Positions 33,205 to 45,931 of a stretch of 64,000 bases of DNA are shown piece by piece (the first letter of the stretch is position 1; every line of letters begins with the position of its first letter). The DNA is from Parietaria judaica. Taxonomy: Eukaryota > Streptophyta > Magnoliopsida > Rosales > Urticaceae. The stretch covers positions 10,746,501-10,810,500 of the forward strand of contig OX940862.1 in assembly GCA_954871525.1 (NCBI GenBank). The letters are read 5' to 3'. Both the position numbers and the translations under genes were made by a program. The notes below the pieces were generated by a model. The model saw only the letters and a list, made by a program, of their open reading frames with translations. It had not been told where the DNA came from and did no database searches.

Positions 33205-34790
33205 TACCGTTTCAACGAATATGCGTCTAATCGAAACAAGACCTAATTCGATTAAGCGAGTTACACACCTAGTTCAATTAAGTGATATGCTACACGACAA
33301 GAGCACAATGATAAATTTACACGATATAAGAGTACGTGTCTAATCGAAGCGGACACACCTAGCTCTATTAACTGATACACTACACTACACGACAAGAGTA
33401 AACAATAAACTTATACTAAATTTACACAATATATGAATATGTTTATAAACGAACCAGACACACTTAATTCGATTGAGTGATACGCTACCCGACAAAGCAC
33501 AATAATAAATTTATACTAAATTTACACGATATAAGAATAAGTGTCTAATTGAAGCGGACACACCTAAACCTGTAAATATATAACAGAACCCGGATCCGAG
33601 TTCTGTTTTTCACGTTTCCGGAAAAATCCGGAACCGGATTTTCTGGTTCTGGTAAAATCCGGAACCGGATTTTCTGGTTCCGGATTTTTTCCGGAAAGCA
33701 AAATCCGGTTCCGGATTTGTTCTGTTTTTTTTTTAATATATAAATTATAAAGTATAAACCGGTTTGATATATAAATTATAAAGTATATGTTTTCTTTTTC
33801 TTTTTTTCTTTTTAAAAATAAAAAAACGGATTCCGGAAAATATAGAAAATCCGGTTCCGGATTTTAAAAAAAAAAATTCCGGAAATCCGGTTTTCCGATT
33901 ACTGTATTTACAGGTTTAGACACACCTAGTTCAATTTAGTGATATGCTACACGACAAGAGCACGTGTCTAATCGAAGCGGACACACATAATCTATTAACT
34001 GATACACTACACGACAAGAGTATGACAATAAACTTATACTAAATTTACACAATATATTAATATGTTGATAATCGAACCGGAAACACTAAATTCGATTAAG
34101 TGATACGCTACCTGACAAGAGCACGATAATAAATTTATACTAAATTTGCACGATATAAGAATAAGTGTCTAATCGAAGCGGACACACCTATTTCAATTAG
34201 TAACTGATATGCTACACAACAAAAGCACGATGATAAGTTTTCACGATATAAGAATACGTGCTTAATCGAAGCGGACACACCTAGTTCTATTAACTGATAC
34301 ACTACACGACAAGAGTATGACAATAAACTTATACTAAATTTACACAATATATGAATATGTTGATAATTGAACCGGAAACACTTAATTCGATTAAGTGATA
34401 CGCTACCTGACAAGAGCACGATAATAAATTTATACTAAATTTACACGATATAAGACTAAGTGTCTAATCGAAGCGGGCACACATAGTTCAATTAAGTGAT
34501 ATGCTACACGACAAAAGCACGATGATAAATTTAAACGATATAAGAATATGTGTTTAATCGAAGCGGACACACCTAGTTCTATTAACTAAACTACATGACA
34601 AGAGTATGACAATAAATTTATACTAAATTTACTCGATATAAGAATATGTTTATAATCGAAGCGGACACACGTAGTTCGATTAAGTGATACGCTACACGAC
34701 AAGAGCACGGCAACAAATTAATACTAAATACGATATAAGAATGTGCATCTAATCGAAGTATACACACTGAGTTCAATTAAGTGATAAATT
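33205..34790. repeat. Satellite-like tandem array, ~100-bp monomer
   Basis: About a dozen degenerate monomers, each with a version of CTACACGACAAGAGCACG, then ATAAATTTA...ACACGATATAAGAAT, GTCTAATCGAAGCGGACACA and CTAGTTCAATTAAGTGATA. The CTAC(A/C)CGACAA motif recurs near 33290, 33380, 33485, 33950, 34010, 34110, 34210, 34305, 34405, 34503, 34590 and 34690. Three monomer types alternate (ending AGCACGATGAT, AGTATGACAAT and AGCACGATAAT), giving a higher-order period near 295 bp. The array is interrupted by the MITE at 33565-33918. It may be an expanded internal repeat of a retroelement or a local satellite. Confidence 0.85.
33565..33918. mobile_element. hAT-like MITE with CCGG hairpins, inside the tandem array
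   Basis: 354 bp with perfect 14-bp inverted ends TAAACCTGTAAATA / TATTTACAGGTTTA and a perfect 8-bp target duplication GACACACC (33557-33564 and 33919-33926). The uninterrupted site GGACACACCTAG occurs in neighbouring monomers, which confirms insertion. Inside, AATCCGGAACCGGATTTT-like palindromes recur at least five times, so it can form many hairpins. The 8-bp duplication favours hAT. No coding capacity. Confidence 0.8.
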
Positions 34791-35700
34791 TACGTGAAAA
34801 ATACTATATACTAAATTACACACGACATAAGTTAATAATTGATCTTGGACATGTAGATGAACAAAACCGATAACCGCGTCATGCAGGCCGACACATTCGC
34901 ATCATTTATAAAGAGTATACGATTCTAGTCTATTAAGACACAATTAAACCGAGTTAACTCATTAATATATTTTTGGATATATCGTTAAGTGATCAGACGT
35001 CGGAAGAACTACCTTAAAGACAAGCGGGCTTCAACTCCATTAAACGAACTCTTACATTAATTCCAAGCTAACCGCATAATTTCAAGGTCTAGTCCCGCGA
35101 ATAAAGCACACATGTTAGATGCGATTTCGACTCATCAAACGCATTTATTATGCTGAATTTACAAATCCAAATGAGTTTGTAACTCGACTTAATAAAAAAA
35201 AACTAATAAATGAAGGAAAATGTGAAACGTATGGTACGTAATAAATAACAATCCTAAGTTTATTTTCTATATATAAAGAACTTTTTCAAAATTTTAAAGA
35301 GCCGGGAATTACTCTTTTCGCGACTCCGTCTTATGTTTATGTAAGTAATCTTCACTTATAGTGGAACGATATCGTGAACATTACTAAAAACACTTCAGAC
35401 TCATAAATAACAAACAATCTATCTCATGCCGATTTAAATGCAATATGTTAAAGTTTTAAATTTCTTTGAAAAAAAATTTGTAGAAAATTTGCTACGGATT
35501 TGCCTAAAGAGCATAAAAATACGACGAAACGACATACTAACCAGTCAAAACGACCAGAAAAATAGCGAATCTAATCACCCTTTCTATAAATTCAATCATT
35601 CGAAGAAAACACTACAAAATTTTGAAACAAGCCAATGTAGCTTGAAACATTGTCACTGAAGAAAATTTTGATTTATTCTAAAACCCTCAATCTGTTATAA
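34791..35700. other. AT-rich DNA downstream of the OTU gene
   Basis: Decayed monomer-like sequence fades out near 34850. The last few hundred bases before 35701 should include the OTU gene 3' UTR. No other gene is visible. Confidence 0.4.
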
Positions 35701-37409
35701 CTAAGCTTTTATTTTGTTCATCGGAGTCTCCAAGATGTCATAGTGACCGTACCCGTGAAACAGCACATTGATTGGATCGTTCTCTTCGTCCTCATTCCCA
35801 TACTCCTCCCCGTACTTCGCTATGTTCGTCAACGCGCCTGTGCTTCGATCCCTCATGAAGACGTAAATCTGTGTTCTGTGGAAATCAGGAGCATGAAGTC
35901 GTGTCGGAACATATATTATGCAGAAATAAACACGAATATTGGTGAAGTACTCACTTGAGGACATGAGAAGCCATGATCAACTCCGGTTCTCCGCCCCAAA
36001 CACACGGCTTTCGGATTCGATCCACGTACGCGTCGAAATCGCCTTCGATAAACCTAGTACCGCGTTTCGAGATTCATTTCGCGGATCAACTAAAAAAAAG
36101 GCGTTTCGCAAATCCAATTTGTGTATAAAAACTTACCATTCGGACTCCTCACGCCTCTTCAAAAGCTCATCCACGACCTGGAACAGCGTTTTGGTCGATT
36201 GATAAGGGCAATCTAGTGAGCTGATGCATTAAAGACGAAGGACAGAGAGACAAAATTACCTGAGCTCTTAGTTCATCGGCGAGTTCTCTCTGTCGAGTCT
36301 CGTCGGGAGCTTCCTCTCCGTTCCTCAAGCTAGCCACGTGAGCGATCGCTCTGAACAGGCATCGCCCATCGGCAAGCACCCCTGAAACACGTCAATCAGA
36401 CCTCAGACAATCGCTACTGAAAATATGTTACGAGCTCAAAAAGCGATATGAACTTTCGTCAAATCCGGTTGATAAAACGCGTAAAACAAGTTATGAGAAA
36501 ACCAAAAGCGATACAAACTTTCCATCTACACTTTCACACTCAAATTCAGATCGATAATACACTGTGAACTCGAAAGAGTAGAAACGGATAAATACTCAAT
36601 TTGATGACTTTACCGAGCAAAGCAGGTATCAATGGCGGATTTAAGAACACGATTTGATGAGCTAACATACAAAATCAAGAATCGGCGGAGTCATCGGTGT
36701 CCTCACCGGAGAGAGAGCTCCGAGCTTGAACAACCGCCGATTCCTGACGCCTCATCCATCGGAGACTCTTTGAATTCTCAATGCACAATATCAATAATCA
36801 AAGCACTGAAGAACGCAAGAAGAACAGTAGAACAATCCCCGGAAGAAATTCAAAAATTTCTGAGAAGAAAACGAAAGGAAATGGAAATATGTGCATATAG
36901 TATAAGAGACCTGTAACTGTATAATCGGCGGATTCATCGAAGTCCTCATCGGAGAGAGGGAGCTCCTCCTCGCCGGAATTGAGCTCCGGTTGAGGCGCCT
37001 CCTCAATCGGCGCCGGCACGAGGCAGGCGCAGGCACAGACCCCGAAGAGGAGCCACGCGGAGTCGGCGCGGTGGAGCCAGCGCGCCGGGCGAGCATCGAG
37101 CGACGCGTTCCACGAGCCCTCGCCTTTCTTCACCAGCTCAAATCGGCGGCGGCTGCGGCAACCGGCGCTCGTCGACGACGACGGGACAATCGCGTGCCAG
37201 ATTGACGCAGCTCCCCCGTCGCACGACAGGAAGGCGCTGCGGCACGCCGCCGAGTGGAGGCGGCGGGTTCCGGTCGGCGCCGGAACCGCTGCGGAGACGA
37301 AGCGACCGTACTGGTGGTGGTGGAGCGCGGAGCCGTGGGCGCAGAAGGAGGAGAGGAAGGAGGCGACGATCTTCGGCTTCGGGCGGGGGCAGAGAGCCGC
37401 AGCGAGCAT
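35701..37409 (-). CDS. OTU-domain cysteine protease (deubiquitinase), organelle-type N-terminus
   Basis: Five exons: 36911-37409, 36260-36381, 36137-36177, 35955-36053, 35701-35875; 936 nt, 311 aa. The OTU domain starts near residue 165 with the catalytic block GVLADGRCLFRAIAH (Asp171, Cys174), continues through ELADELRAQVVDELLKRREESEW, FIEGDFDAYVDRIRKP, WGGEPELIMASHVLK, and ends with the catalytic His298 in HGYGHYD. Members cleave ubiquitin from proteins. The Ala/Arg/Ser-rich N-terminus (about 1-110) resembles a plastid or mitochondrial targeting region, as in the plant OTU3/OTU4-type subgroup, followed by a hydrophobic stretch WLLFGVCACACLVPAP and an acidic linker. The start is the first ATG after an in-frame stop. 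GC is high in exon 1 and drops afterwards. Confidence 0.87.
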
Positions 37410-40400
37410 CACCGAAGATTTTGCTGCGGTCGTCAATGGCGGAGGCGGCTAACGTGCGCGGGGTCGAGAGGGGTGGCGTAGGCTATTACCCTACGCACCC
37501 GTTGGTGTGAGTTCCGTACTGTAGAAAAAGATCGCGAGAAACAAAACAAACTTTCTTTTGCAGAGTTTGTCTCGTGGCGGCCAAATAAATAAATAAAAAA
37601 TGTGTGGGGTCCACATCGGAATATGTGACAAAAATGTCTTGTTTCTACATATATTGCATCGACACCCCTCTATTTAGAGAAAGTTTAATATTTTCACCTC
37701 AAAAAGAGGGTGCACCGTGCACTTGGAGAAAGCTAAGTATTTAATTGGTATCCTTGTATTTTCCAATGTTAAATAATTTTAGTGTGTCGTTTTTCACGAT
37801 ATAAGACGGAGACGGGCGATGCTTCAGAACACGCTTATTTATCAATATCTTAATTTAGAATGAATACCCGTGTATTGCGCAGAATCTTGTTGCAAATGCC
37901 CGCATCAATTAGGCCACGGAAGCCGGTAACACCTTATTTATATCTTACAATGTGTATTTGACTAATACTGTATTTTATGTTTTTGTCTATTTTTTCTATA
38001 GACTCTTCCTAAAATGAAATCTAGTAAAAATGGCCCTAACCTTGTAAATAGTAAATACTAAATTCTAGATTGAGTGTTACTATCTTGCCTTGTTTTCTTA
38101 AAATACCAAATAAATATAAATCTTATCATTTACACGACATTAAATTTGTATTATTTATCTTTTATTTCCATAACATGATTTATTTTGGTGAATCTTTAGT
38201 TACTTTACATATATTTTCATAATTTCTATAAGGCGATTCTATTGTCACCAATGAAAGTTGGCCGTGTCATTTTCAAGTCAAATTTTTAGGGCCAATACTG
38301 ACGATTACAGCAAAACAAGGGGTCATAAGGGAAAATTTCCATTTCTTATGGTAAATGAGAATTTTTTGGTATATGCGGAGAGAGATTCTAAATTCTAATG
38401 ATGCCAATTACGGTATCAGCCTCGTAATCGCTTTGCGAGTGAGGGTAAATATGTCATTTCCGAAGCGGTGGGAGTGAGTGGACTGGTGCCACGCAATCTC
38501 ACTGTATTCGATATCACTGCATTTATAGCCGTTGGATGAGAAAACAACGGTTCTGATGATGCGTTGGTGTTATGGAATTTGTTTTATCGGTAAAGGCTTC
38601 GTCCACGTCCTACCATTGACCTTTGGCTTTTGAACCTTTTTAAGGACCACGATGACGTGTGATGACGGCTTTTGCCTTTTTGCAATGAAGCTCCTGTAGC
38701 TTTTTATGTTGTATACTTTTGTCTCGAAAGAAGTTATTATTTTGTTTTAACAAGAATAGTCAATACCATCATTTTAAAAGGTCGCGAGTTGTTAGTTCCG
38801 CATAAAAAAAAGTTATATTAGCGGAACTACAATAAAAGTTGCGGGGTTCGGGGTTCGATCGGTGTAAAAGTTGCGGGCTAAGTCGAGTTGAATCCCACTT
38901 GTCTTTAAAGTAGTTTTGTACTTTTGTTTACGTATGATCACTTGACGAAAGTTTCTAAATAAAATCGATGTATACACTTTTTTATAGCTAGTACGAATAC
39001 GTACGTGTAATGAAAATTCTTGCAAAAGAGCATTTCACGAGTGATTACGAGGCGACTTTCCATATGATCGTTAAATGCCATTAATACTTAAATAACAATA
39101 ACACCATCAAGAGGTGAACAATCAAATCTCCAGTTTAGCTTTTATCTGTTGTTCGACAAAAAATAACCGTAGATAAAATAATTGTTCGAACGTAAACGAC
39201 TACTTGAAAAGAAGCCGTGATCATGGTCGTGCATCGGAAGAATCTTAAATGTCTCATTGGTTAAATCCCTAACATGTTCGACAAGGATTTGTTCTATATA
39301 ACTTCATAAATGAGATCCTAATTAGCATGACCAAATTGCAATCCAAGATTAATATGATATAATTTTCAAGAGGTTTATCAAGATTGTTGTTTTGCTTTTT
39401 TAGATACTTAATGCATTGACCAGAAACATATGAATTTAATGCCTTGTTTATGTTACACATTTTTATTATAAAATATTATATTGTTTCTATATATTTTTGA
39501 TAATAGCTGTCAGACTGACATATCGCTAATCATTTTAAGTACCTTAATAAGATTAGAATCCTCTTAAACAAAACGATATTCACATGGCTAGTTGTTATAT
39601 TTGAAGCAATCCTTTTGCTTATGTCAACGATAATAAATGACGTTTAAACAAGATAAGCTTAGTGTTGAGAATGGAAGAAACAATAATCTGAAAAGAAAAA
39701 AAAATCATGATAATAATTACAGATAATTACAGGGTGTAATTTTTCCTAACTAGTGTGTATATTGTTTTAATCATAGTTTATATCACTTAAAAAACTCTTT
39801 AACAGTCAAAGAATTTGAATAATTACTTTGTTGATGGTCATAGTTTATATCACGAAATGAAGTAAATAAATTTGACTCGATTGTATATGGACATACGACT
39901 ATATCAGCTTAATCGCGACACGATCACGATTGTATATATAAAAGGGAACATAACACGAACATAATAATACAATTATAAGATCCGATTAGACATAAGATTA
40001 CGCAACACGATCACGATTGTATAAATAAAAGGATTGTATAAATAAAAGGGGACATAACACGAATATGAAAATACAGTTATAAGAACTAGTTAGACATACG
40101 ATTAGGAATGGAATACGAATATTATATATGTAACGTACGCTATAAATTATTTTGAGACGAACAATGCGAAATTATGTTAAATATATTTATGATTCACATT
40201 GTTAAATTGATGATAATATAAATGGTAACCCGTTTCAAAATCTTACTTTATTTATATTTTATAAATAAGCTAGGCGAATAAAAAATCAATTTATTTGTTT
40301 GATTACGATCATTCTAATGAGTTAAAAGAACTGTTAATAAATAAGTAGATCTATGTCTTCTTTTCAAACAGGATTAATAAATTACACATTTATTAAATCA

Positions 40401-40678
40401 ATAAAATAAACTACGACTAAAACACGAATAATAGAAGGGTACACCAAGTAGTTGCATGTTCAAATACTCGATCGGTAGCGATTTTTAAAAATCTTAATGA
40501 AATTCTTATTGGTATAGTCATTCCACTTTTGGTATGCCAACAATTCAACTTTTGGACATTTTGTGAAGATTAAAAGTGATTCTACTTTAGATTGTGTGTC
40601 TGTAATAAATATATATATGTTATTTATAGATTGGTGACATTTTTATCAACTTAAGAAGTTATATATATCATTCGATTC
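37410..40678. other. OTU upstream region and gene-free AT-rich DNA
   Basis: 37410-37560 should contain the OTU promoter and leader. 38250-38660 is less AT-rich but has no convincing coding frame. The remainder is AT-rich, with a short direct repeat at 39900-40110. No gene recognised. Confidence 0.4.
39915..40110. repeat. Two tandem ~100-bp units
   Basis: CACGATCACGATTGTATA, AAAGGG(A/G)ACATAACACGAA and TTAGACATA(A/C)GATTA recur in the same order near 39918-40005 and 40008-40110, with a short internal repeat of ATTGTATAAATAAAAGG in the second unit. The composition resembles the 33-34.8 kb array, but I could not show they are the same family. Confidence 0.65.
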
Positions 40679-41139
40679 ACTGGCCGAGCCAGGTTTTTGG
40701 TTCAGCCGAAGCACTATATATTATTATAAATTTTACCAAATTAATTTAAACGACATCCAACTTTTTATATTTTGTTTATGTGTTTATATCTTTATTAGTG
40801 GGACAAAACCCATAACTTTAGTGAGGAGATGTGCGATCAATTTTTTTATCTCATTAAATAGTTTAAACGTTACGAATCTTTTTCTGCAATATATCAAGAA
40901 AAATAAAAGAGCAACAAAATCCTAACTAAGCTTTCTATATTAGTTTAAAAAATAAGAAAATAAAGGCTAATATATAATATTAAGAGTATATGTGACCAAG
41001 TAAAATAAAAGGAGATAAATCTTAATATCACATGCATAAAACAAAGGAATTAATGTCTTCATTATTTTTTTTTAATTATTATTTTGATATTTGAGTGTAA
41101 GCACGTGCATACGCTCGTGCATACGTAGCTCCGCCACTG
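40679..41139. mobile_element. Non-autonomous hAT element
   Basis: 461 bp. The left end reads CACTGGCCGAGCC and the right-end complement CAGTGGCGGAGCTACG, the common hAT terminus. The perfect 8-bp target duplication ATTCGATT lies at 40671-40678 and 41140-41147. The interior is AT-rich and non-coding, with GTGCATACGCTCGTGCATACG near the right end. Confidence 0.88.
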
Positions 41140-41324
41140 ATTCGATTAGTAATATATTACAATAAAGTAAAAAGTATAAAACTGTCATGCGAGTTGTGCG
41201 AGGATTATATAGCTTAAACCCAAAATAATTTAATAAACCATTTAGAAGAGAATCAATAGTTCAATTTTACGAGTTTACTTTTTGATAATTTTATTAATAA
41301 ATATATACAATGTGTTATAAACTA

Positions 41325-41402
41325 TAAAGATTCGAACCTAATATACATGCACGAGTGATAAATCCAGCATAGTGGGACTCAGTCTCAGCTACTAGGCCAC
41401 AT
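41325..41402 (-). other. tRNA-related sequence upstream of CYP714 (SINE-like or degenerate tRNA)
   Basis: On the minus strand it shows an A-box-like TGGCCTAGTAG followed about 50 bases later by a B-box-like GGTTCGAATC, the internal polymerase III promoter arrangement. It does not fold into an obvious complete cloverleaf by eye, and no acceptor-stem pairing was found. It may be the head of a SINE or a decayed tRNA copy. Confidence 0.4.
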
Positions 41403-41533
41403 GCTGACTTTTTAAAACAATAAGCACGCAAAAGTCAACTCACTGATTTAGGTTAACGCCACTTTCTAGCACGACTCATGTTGTGTCCCGAACTTTGTGG
41501 CCATCGCACGTTAATCAGAAGCTATTCAAACCC

Positions 41534-41544
41534 TTATATATATA
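41534..41544 (+). promoter_or_regulatory. TATA box of the CYP714 gene
   Basis: TTATATATATA preceded by CAAACCC, 70-80 bases before the start ATG at 41613, which is a suitable distance for a plant core promoter with a short leader. Confidence 0.5.
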
Positions 41545-41612
41545 GTCGAGTCGTGTCTTGTCTTTCTATATACATATATAACGGTAATTAGGACCAAGCA
41601 AACGACAAGGTA

Positions 41613-43989
41613 ATGGAGCTGACGCTGGGTCTGGTTGTGAAAATCGCGGCAACGGCCGTTCTCCTGCGGTTCGTGCGGTTCCTGGCCCGAGCCTGCGAAG
41701 CTCTGGTTCTGAAGCCGCGACGGCTGCGATTGGAGCTGCGGAAGCAGGGGATCCGAGGGCCCGCAACGCCGTTTTTGGTTGGCAACATTGTGGAGATGAG
41801 GAGGGCAGTGTCTCAAGTCCCCAAGGCAAGGCAAGGAGAGGAGGGAATCGTTCACAACGTTTGTTCTTTCTTGTACCCTTCCTTGGACAAATGGACTAAG
41901 GAATACGGTACGTACTCGTTTATGTTGTTCATCGGAGGTTGTGAGCTCAGAGGTCAATGTTTTTTTCCGATCCTAGAGATTGTGTATAGTTTAGATTAAG
42001 CCATATCTAGACTACTATCTATGGAGAGAGTACTATTAGAGTGGTTGATCCTCTAGCTAAATATGGTGTTCACGGCTCGGATCATAATTAGTGGCATTCT
42101 CACCTATAGAACTTTCGGTTTCGTGAATTATCTTCTCTTCTTCTCCTAATTTTGTTTGTAGACTTATATATTTTTCATTAATATTATTACGAGCTCTGTA
42201 GTCTATTTTGTGTTCTATAGACGTCAATTTCTTTGGGATTCAAATTCGCTTTGTGAGAGTTAAATTCATTTTAGTTGTTGAATAACCAACCAAAATCATT
42301 GTTTTTTTCAAAAATTCGGCCGAGAGGGGCCCTTGAGATCGTCTAATATCTCATAGAGACGTTCCAAGGATTCCTCCCCACTAGCCGTTTTAGATGTCCA
42401 CGACCAACCAAAATCATTGTTTTTTTCTTCCTTTTTTGCCCCTATCCATGGATAAATGGACTCAACGTATTATAATATTTCATGAAGATAAGAAGTAATG
42501 TGAAGTCGAATTATATAATAGGGAAAATATTCATGTTCTCGCACGGGAACATACAATACTTGCACGTGAACGAGGTTGAGGTGGTGAAGGAAGTGATAAA
42601 GTGCACATCTATGGAGTTTGGAAAGCCGGGGTATCATCAGAAACTGCTCGGTCCTCTTCTTGGCCAAGGAATTTTGACCTCTAATGGCGCCATTTGGTCC
42701 CACAAAAGAAAAACCCTAGCTCCTATGTTTACCCTAGACAGTGTCAAGGTATATCCTACACAAATATTTCAAAATACAAATTTTAGACCGCAACGGTAAA
42801 TCTGAATTAATCGGATCCGATTTTCAAAAATCACCTAGATTAAAAACTGGATCCGGGTTTCGGATTTAGGCTTCAACCCAGTTTTTAAAATATTTGTTTC
42901 TCTATTTTTTTTTAATGAATTTACTTCTTCGTAAAATTTAATTTTCTTATCATTCTTTAAATATTTTTGTAACTAAATACATTGACTTTACTCGAAAATT
43001 AAGTTTTCCCATTATATTTTTATTGAATCCTGACCCAAGTATAGTTTTGTTATCAAATCCGAGTTTAAAATTCAGATTTTAATTTTCCAAAATCCAGAAT
43101 ATTAATCCAAGATCTCAGTTTATGAGGACTGCCCTCACATGTCAATTAAATAACAAAATAAAGAACAAATAATTATAATCTAAGAAGATGAGTACATGCA
43201 TGCAGGGGATGATGGATCTGATGGTTGAGTCAGCGTTGACGCTGGTGGACACGTGGAGGGCTGAGATTGAAAGAGAGGGAGGTGTTGCTGAGATTACAGT
43301 GGACGAGCACCTGATCAGGTTCACGACAGATGTGATGTCCAAGGCATGTTTTGGAAGAGACAAGTCGGAGATGGGGAATCAAGTGTTCTTCAAGATCAGG
43401 GATCTCTTCGACAATGTCGCCAAGAGGATTATCTACAATGGAGTCCCTCTTTTAAGGTCTGCTATTTTATATATTTATATATATTATTTAATGATTAGTG
43501 ACGAAATTGTGATACAAATGTATAAATCAGTTTTTTAGAGTAAGCGAACCACAAAATGCCCGCAAGTTTTATTTACGGATATATCGATAGAATTTTTGTA
43601 AAAATTTTCAACATTAATTTGGGCTAAGCCGATTCAATTTTATAAGTAAGTAGTGCAAAATTGATAGGAGTTTTCGAAAAGAAAAGAAAAACTCAATAAA
43701 ATGATATCATGGATTTAAATATATATATATATATATATATATGTATTAATTTCGAAATGTTTTGAAGGATTATATAAGAGATGATGTTAAAAAATTGAAA
43801 ATATATAAAATAAAAAAAAATGTCAAGGAAGGAATTTAAAGACCAAAATACAACTAATGAAAATTAATCTTAAGCGTACATATTCAAATACTAACTCATT
43901 TGCTAATATAAAATATAAATACAGAGATGATAAGGAAGGAATGTGTCTGACAATATGGACATATATAGGAACATCAAAACACGTGTGTG

Positions 43990-44021
<32 letters not shown>

Positions 44022-45367
44022 ACATGTTTGATACTTGATCATCATATTCAGATATCTTCCCACGAAGAGCAATAGAGAAACATACAAGTTGGAAAACGAT
44101 GTACGAAGGTGTATTCTGCAAGCGGTGCAAGAGAGAAAGCAAGCTGGGACTCAACACCATGACATACTCGAGACGATTCTCCGAGGCGCCGAGAACCCGA
44201 GCGAGTTGCACGGAGAATCGGTGGAGCGGTTCATTGTCGACAACTTCAAGAACATTTACCTGGCCGGCTACGAGACGGCCGCCATTTCGTCGGCATGGAC
44301 ACTCATGTTGTTGGCCATCAATCCCGAGTGGCAGGACCGGGCTCGGGCCGAGGTGTTGGAGATCTGTGGAGGCCAAATACCTGATCACGAGGCAGTTCGG
44401 AAGATGAGAACGGTAAGTCTCGCTTCTTCCACAATATAGTACAAGAAAAAGTTTACACAACGATTAAAATCTGACGTTATAAACTCCTGAAAAATTAAGT
44501 TTTTCGCAGTAACAATAAGTTAACCGCGGTGACTCATGTTTTCAGGAGTTTAGATGACGGTTTTCCAACAGCCGTTGTGGAAACCTCCCGAATTTCAATT
44601 TGCATAGCGGTTTGGCCTAAAGTTGTGCAAAGTCCGTAGTGTGTAATCCATGATTTGTAGTAGTGACGTATGTAAAAAAGAAAACAGAAATATAGACATC
44701 GGAGGTACATTTTGTGTAAAATGATGAAAAAGAACGCTTTTTTTTTTCTTTTTAAAATTAAATTTACAAAGTTTATAAAAAGAAAATTCTCCTTCTAATT
44801 GTATTTTTTTTCAATCACTTGCAATCTTAGATTAATTAGAAGGATTGCAATCGGGACTAGTTCTGAGGGGTTTTCCTCCCGGTATCGGTATACTTGACAA
44901 CAATCGATGGTACACTTATGATCTCGAAATATACTTGGCAGCTAACAATGGTGCTTCACGAGTCGTTGCGGCTGTACCCCCCAGCGCCGTCGCTCTCAAG
45001 AGAGGCGCTACAAGACTTGAAGTTCGGCGACATCACCGTGCCCAAAGGGTTCCACACGTGGGTGAGCGTGGCGAAGCTGCACCAAGACCCCGACATATGG
45101 GGTCCCGACGCTCAGGAATTCAACCCTCAGCGGTTCGCCAACGGTGTGAGCGGATCGTGCAAGCATCCGTACGCGTTCGTGCCGTTCGGGATCGGGCCTC
45201 GGAACTGCCTTGGGCAGAACTTTGCCCTGGCTGAGATGAAGATCCTATTTGCTCTCATTTTGTCGAACTTTTCCTTCTCTTTGTCGCCTAACTATAAGCA
45301 CTCGCCTGTTCAGAAGATTGTGCTAAAGTCCGAGCATGGTGTGAGCCTCCTCATCAAGAAGCTTTGA
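41613..45367 (+). CDS. CYP714: Cytochrome P450, CYP714 family
   Basis: ER-anchored monooxygenase. Known CYP714 members hydroxylate or epoxidise gibberellins and some modify cytokinin-related substrates. Five exons: 41613-41907, 42522-42748, 43206-43456, 44052-44412, 44942-45367; 1560 nt, 519 aa, normal for the family. N-terminal membrane anchor (about 3-25), then KQGIRGPATPFLVGNI, GPLLGQGILTSNGAIWSHKRK (helix C), oxygen-binding I-helix AGYETAAISSAW (329-333 for AGYET), K-helix ESLR (385-388), FNPQRF, and haem loop PFGIGPRNCLGQNFA with ligand Cys467. The CYP72-clan pattern and the LLGQGILTSNG block point to CYP714. Every key residue is present. Intron 4 contains a probable CACTA-like MITE. Substrate specificity cannot be read from sequence. 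Confidence 0.92.
44430..44665. mobile_element. Probable CACTA-like MITE in CYP714 intron 4
   Basis: The right-end complement begins CACTACTACAAATC, close to the CACTACAAGAAA end of plant CACTA elements; the left side has the weaker TAGTACAAGAAAAAG. Inside are inverted AAACTCCTGAAAA / TTTTCAGGAGTTT arms. Target duplication not clear. Confidence 0.4.
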
Positions 45368-45931
45368 GCTCTCACTCTCACCATATTATTATCATAATTA
45401 TAAGTAGAGCCGTTATTAATTCGCTCGTTACCGGCTCGCAAGTCGGTATTTATTGTCATATTTTATTTATTATATACTTAGTATTATGGAAATAATATTA
45501 TTTTATAGAATACCCGTTGGATCAGCTGATATACCATCACAATCTAACTAGTAAAATCGACATTGGTTTTGAATATACTCATCGGTATTAAATCGGTGTC
45601 GGCTTTTGAACCTTGGTTTACGGCTCTTAATAGATGGCATGCTTGTTTTTGCTAAAAATAGAGAGAGAGGAAAATCATCAGACAATAAAAAGACATACCA
45701 ACTTATCGTAGTTTGGCCAGAGATCAAAAAACCTATCTCCGACGTAGATCCACGTTGCTGAAGCGAAAACCCTGAAAGTCAAATCCTCATTTTTCTCACG
45801 TTTACAGAACCGTACGAAATCGTGCAAGAACTATACCGCTCTTGCAAAACTGAGGCTTGCAAGATTAAACACGCATATTGGTGACTTCATTAGAGGCTCA
45901 ACATCTCTTTCAGAACTTTAAAAAAAAAAAG
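45368..45931. other. 3' flank between CYP714 and thymidylate kinase
   Basis: Convergent intergenic space with both 3' UTRs; no gene or repeat seen. Confidence 0.5.

Noticed and set aside
33205..34790. CRISPR-like array
   Set aside because: Repeats are about 100 bp, degenerate and contiguous without unique spacers, in a plant nuclear context.
33205..34790. Complete LTR retrotransposon
   Set aside because: No reverse transcriptase, integrase, LTR pair or primer-binding site could be found.
35438..35659. 73-aa plus-strand frame near the OTU gene
   Set aside because: AT-rich with Lys/Asn/Ile bias and no recognisable motif.
42280..42430. Insertion flanked by ACCAACCAAAATCATTG direct repeats in CYP714 intron 1
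   Set aside because: The repeats are longer than a transposon target duplication and the ~100 bp between them has no inverted ends; probably a small local duplication.
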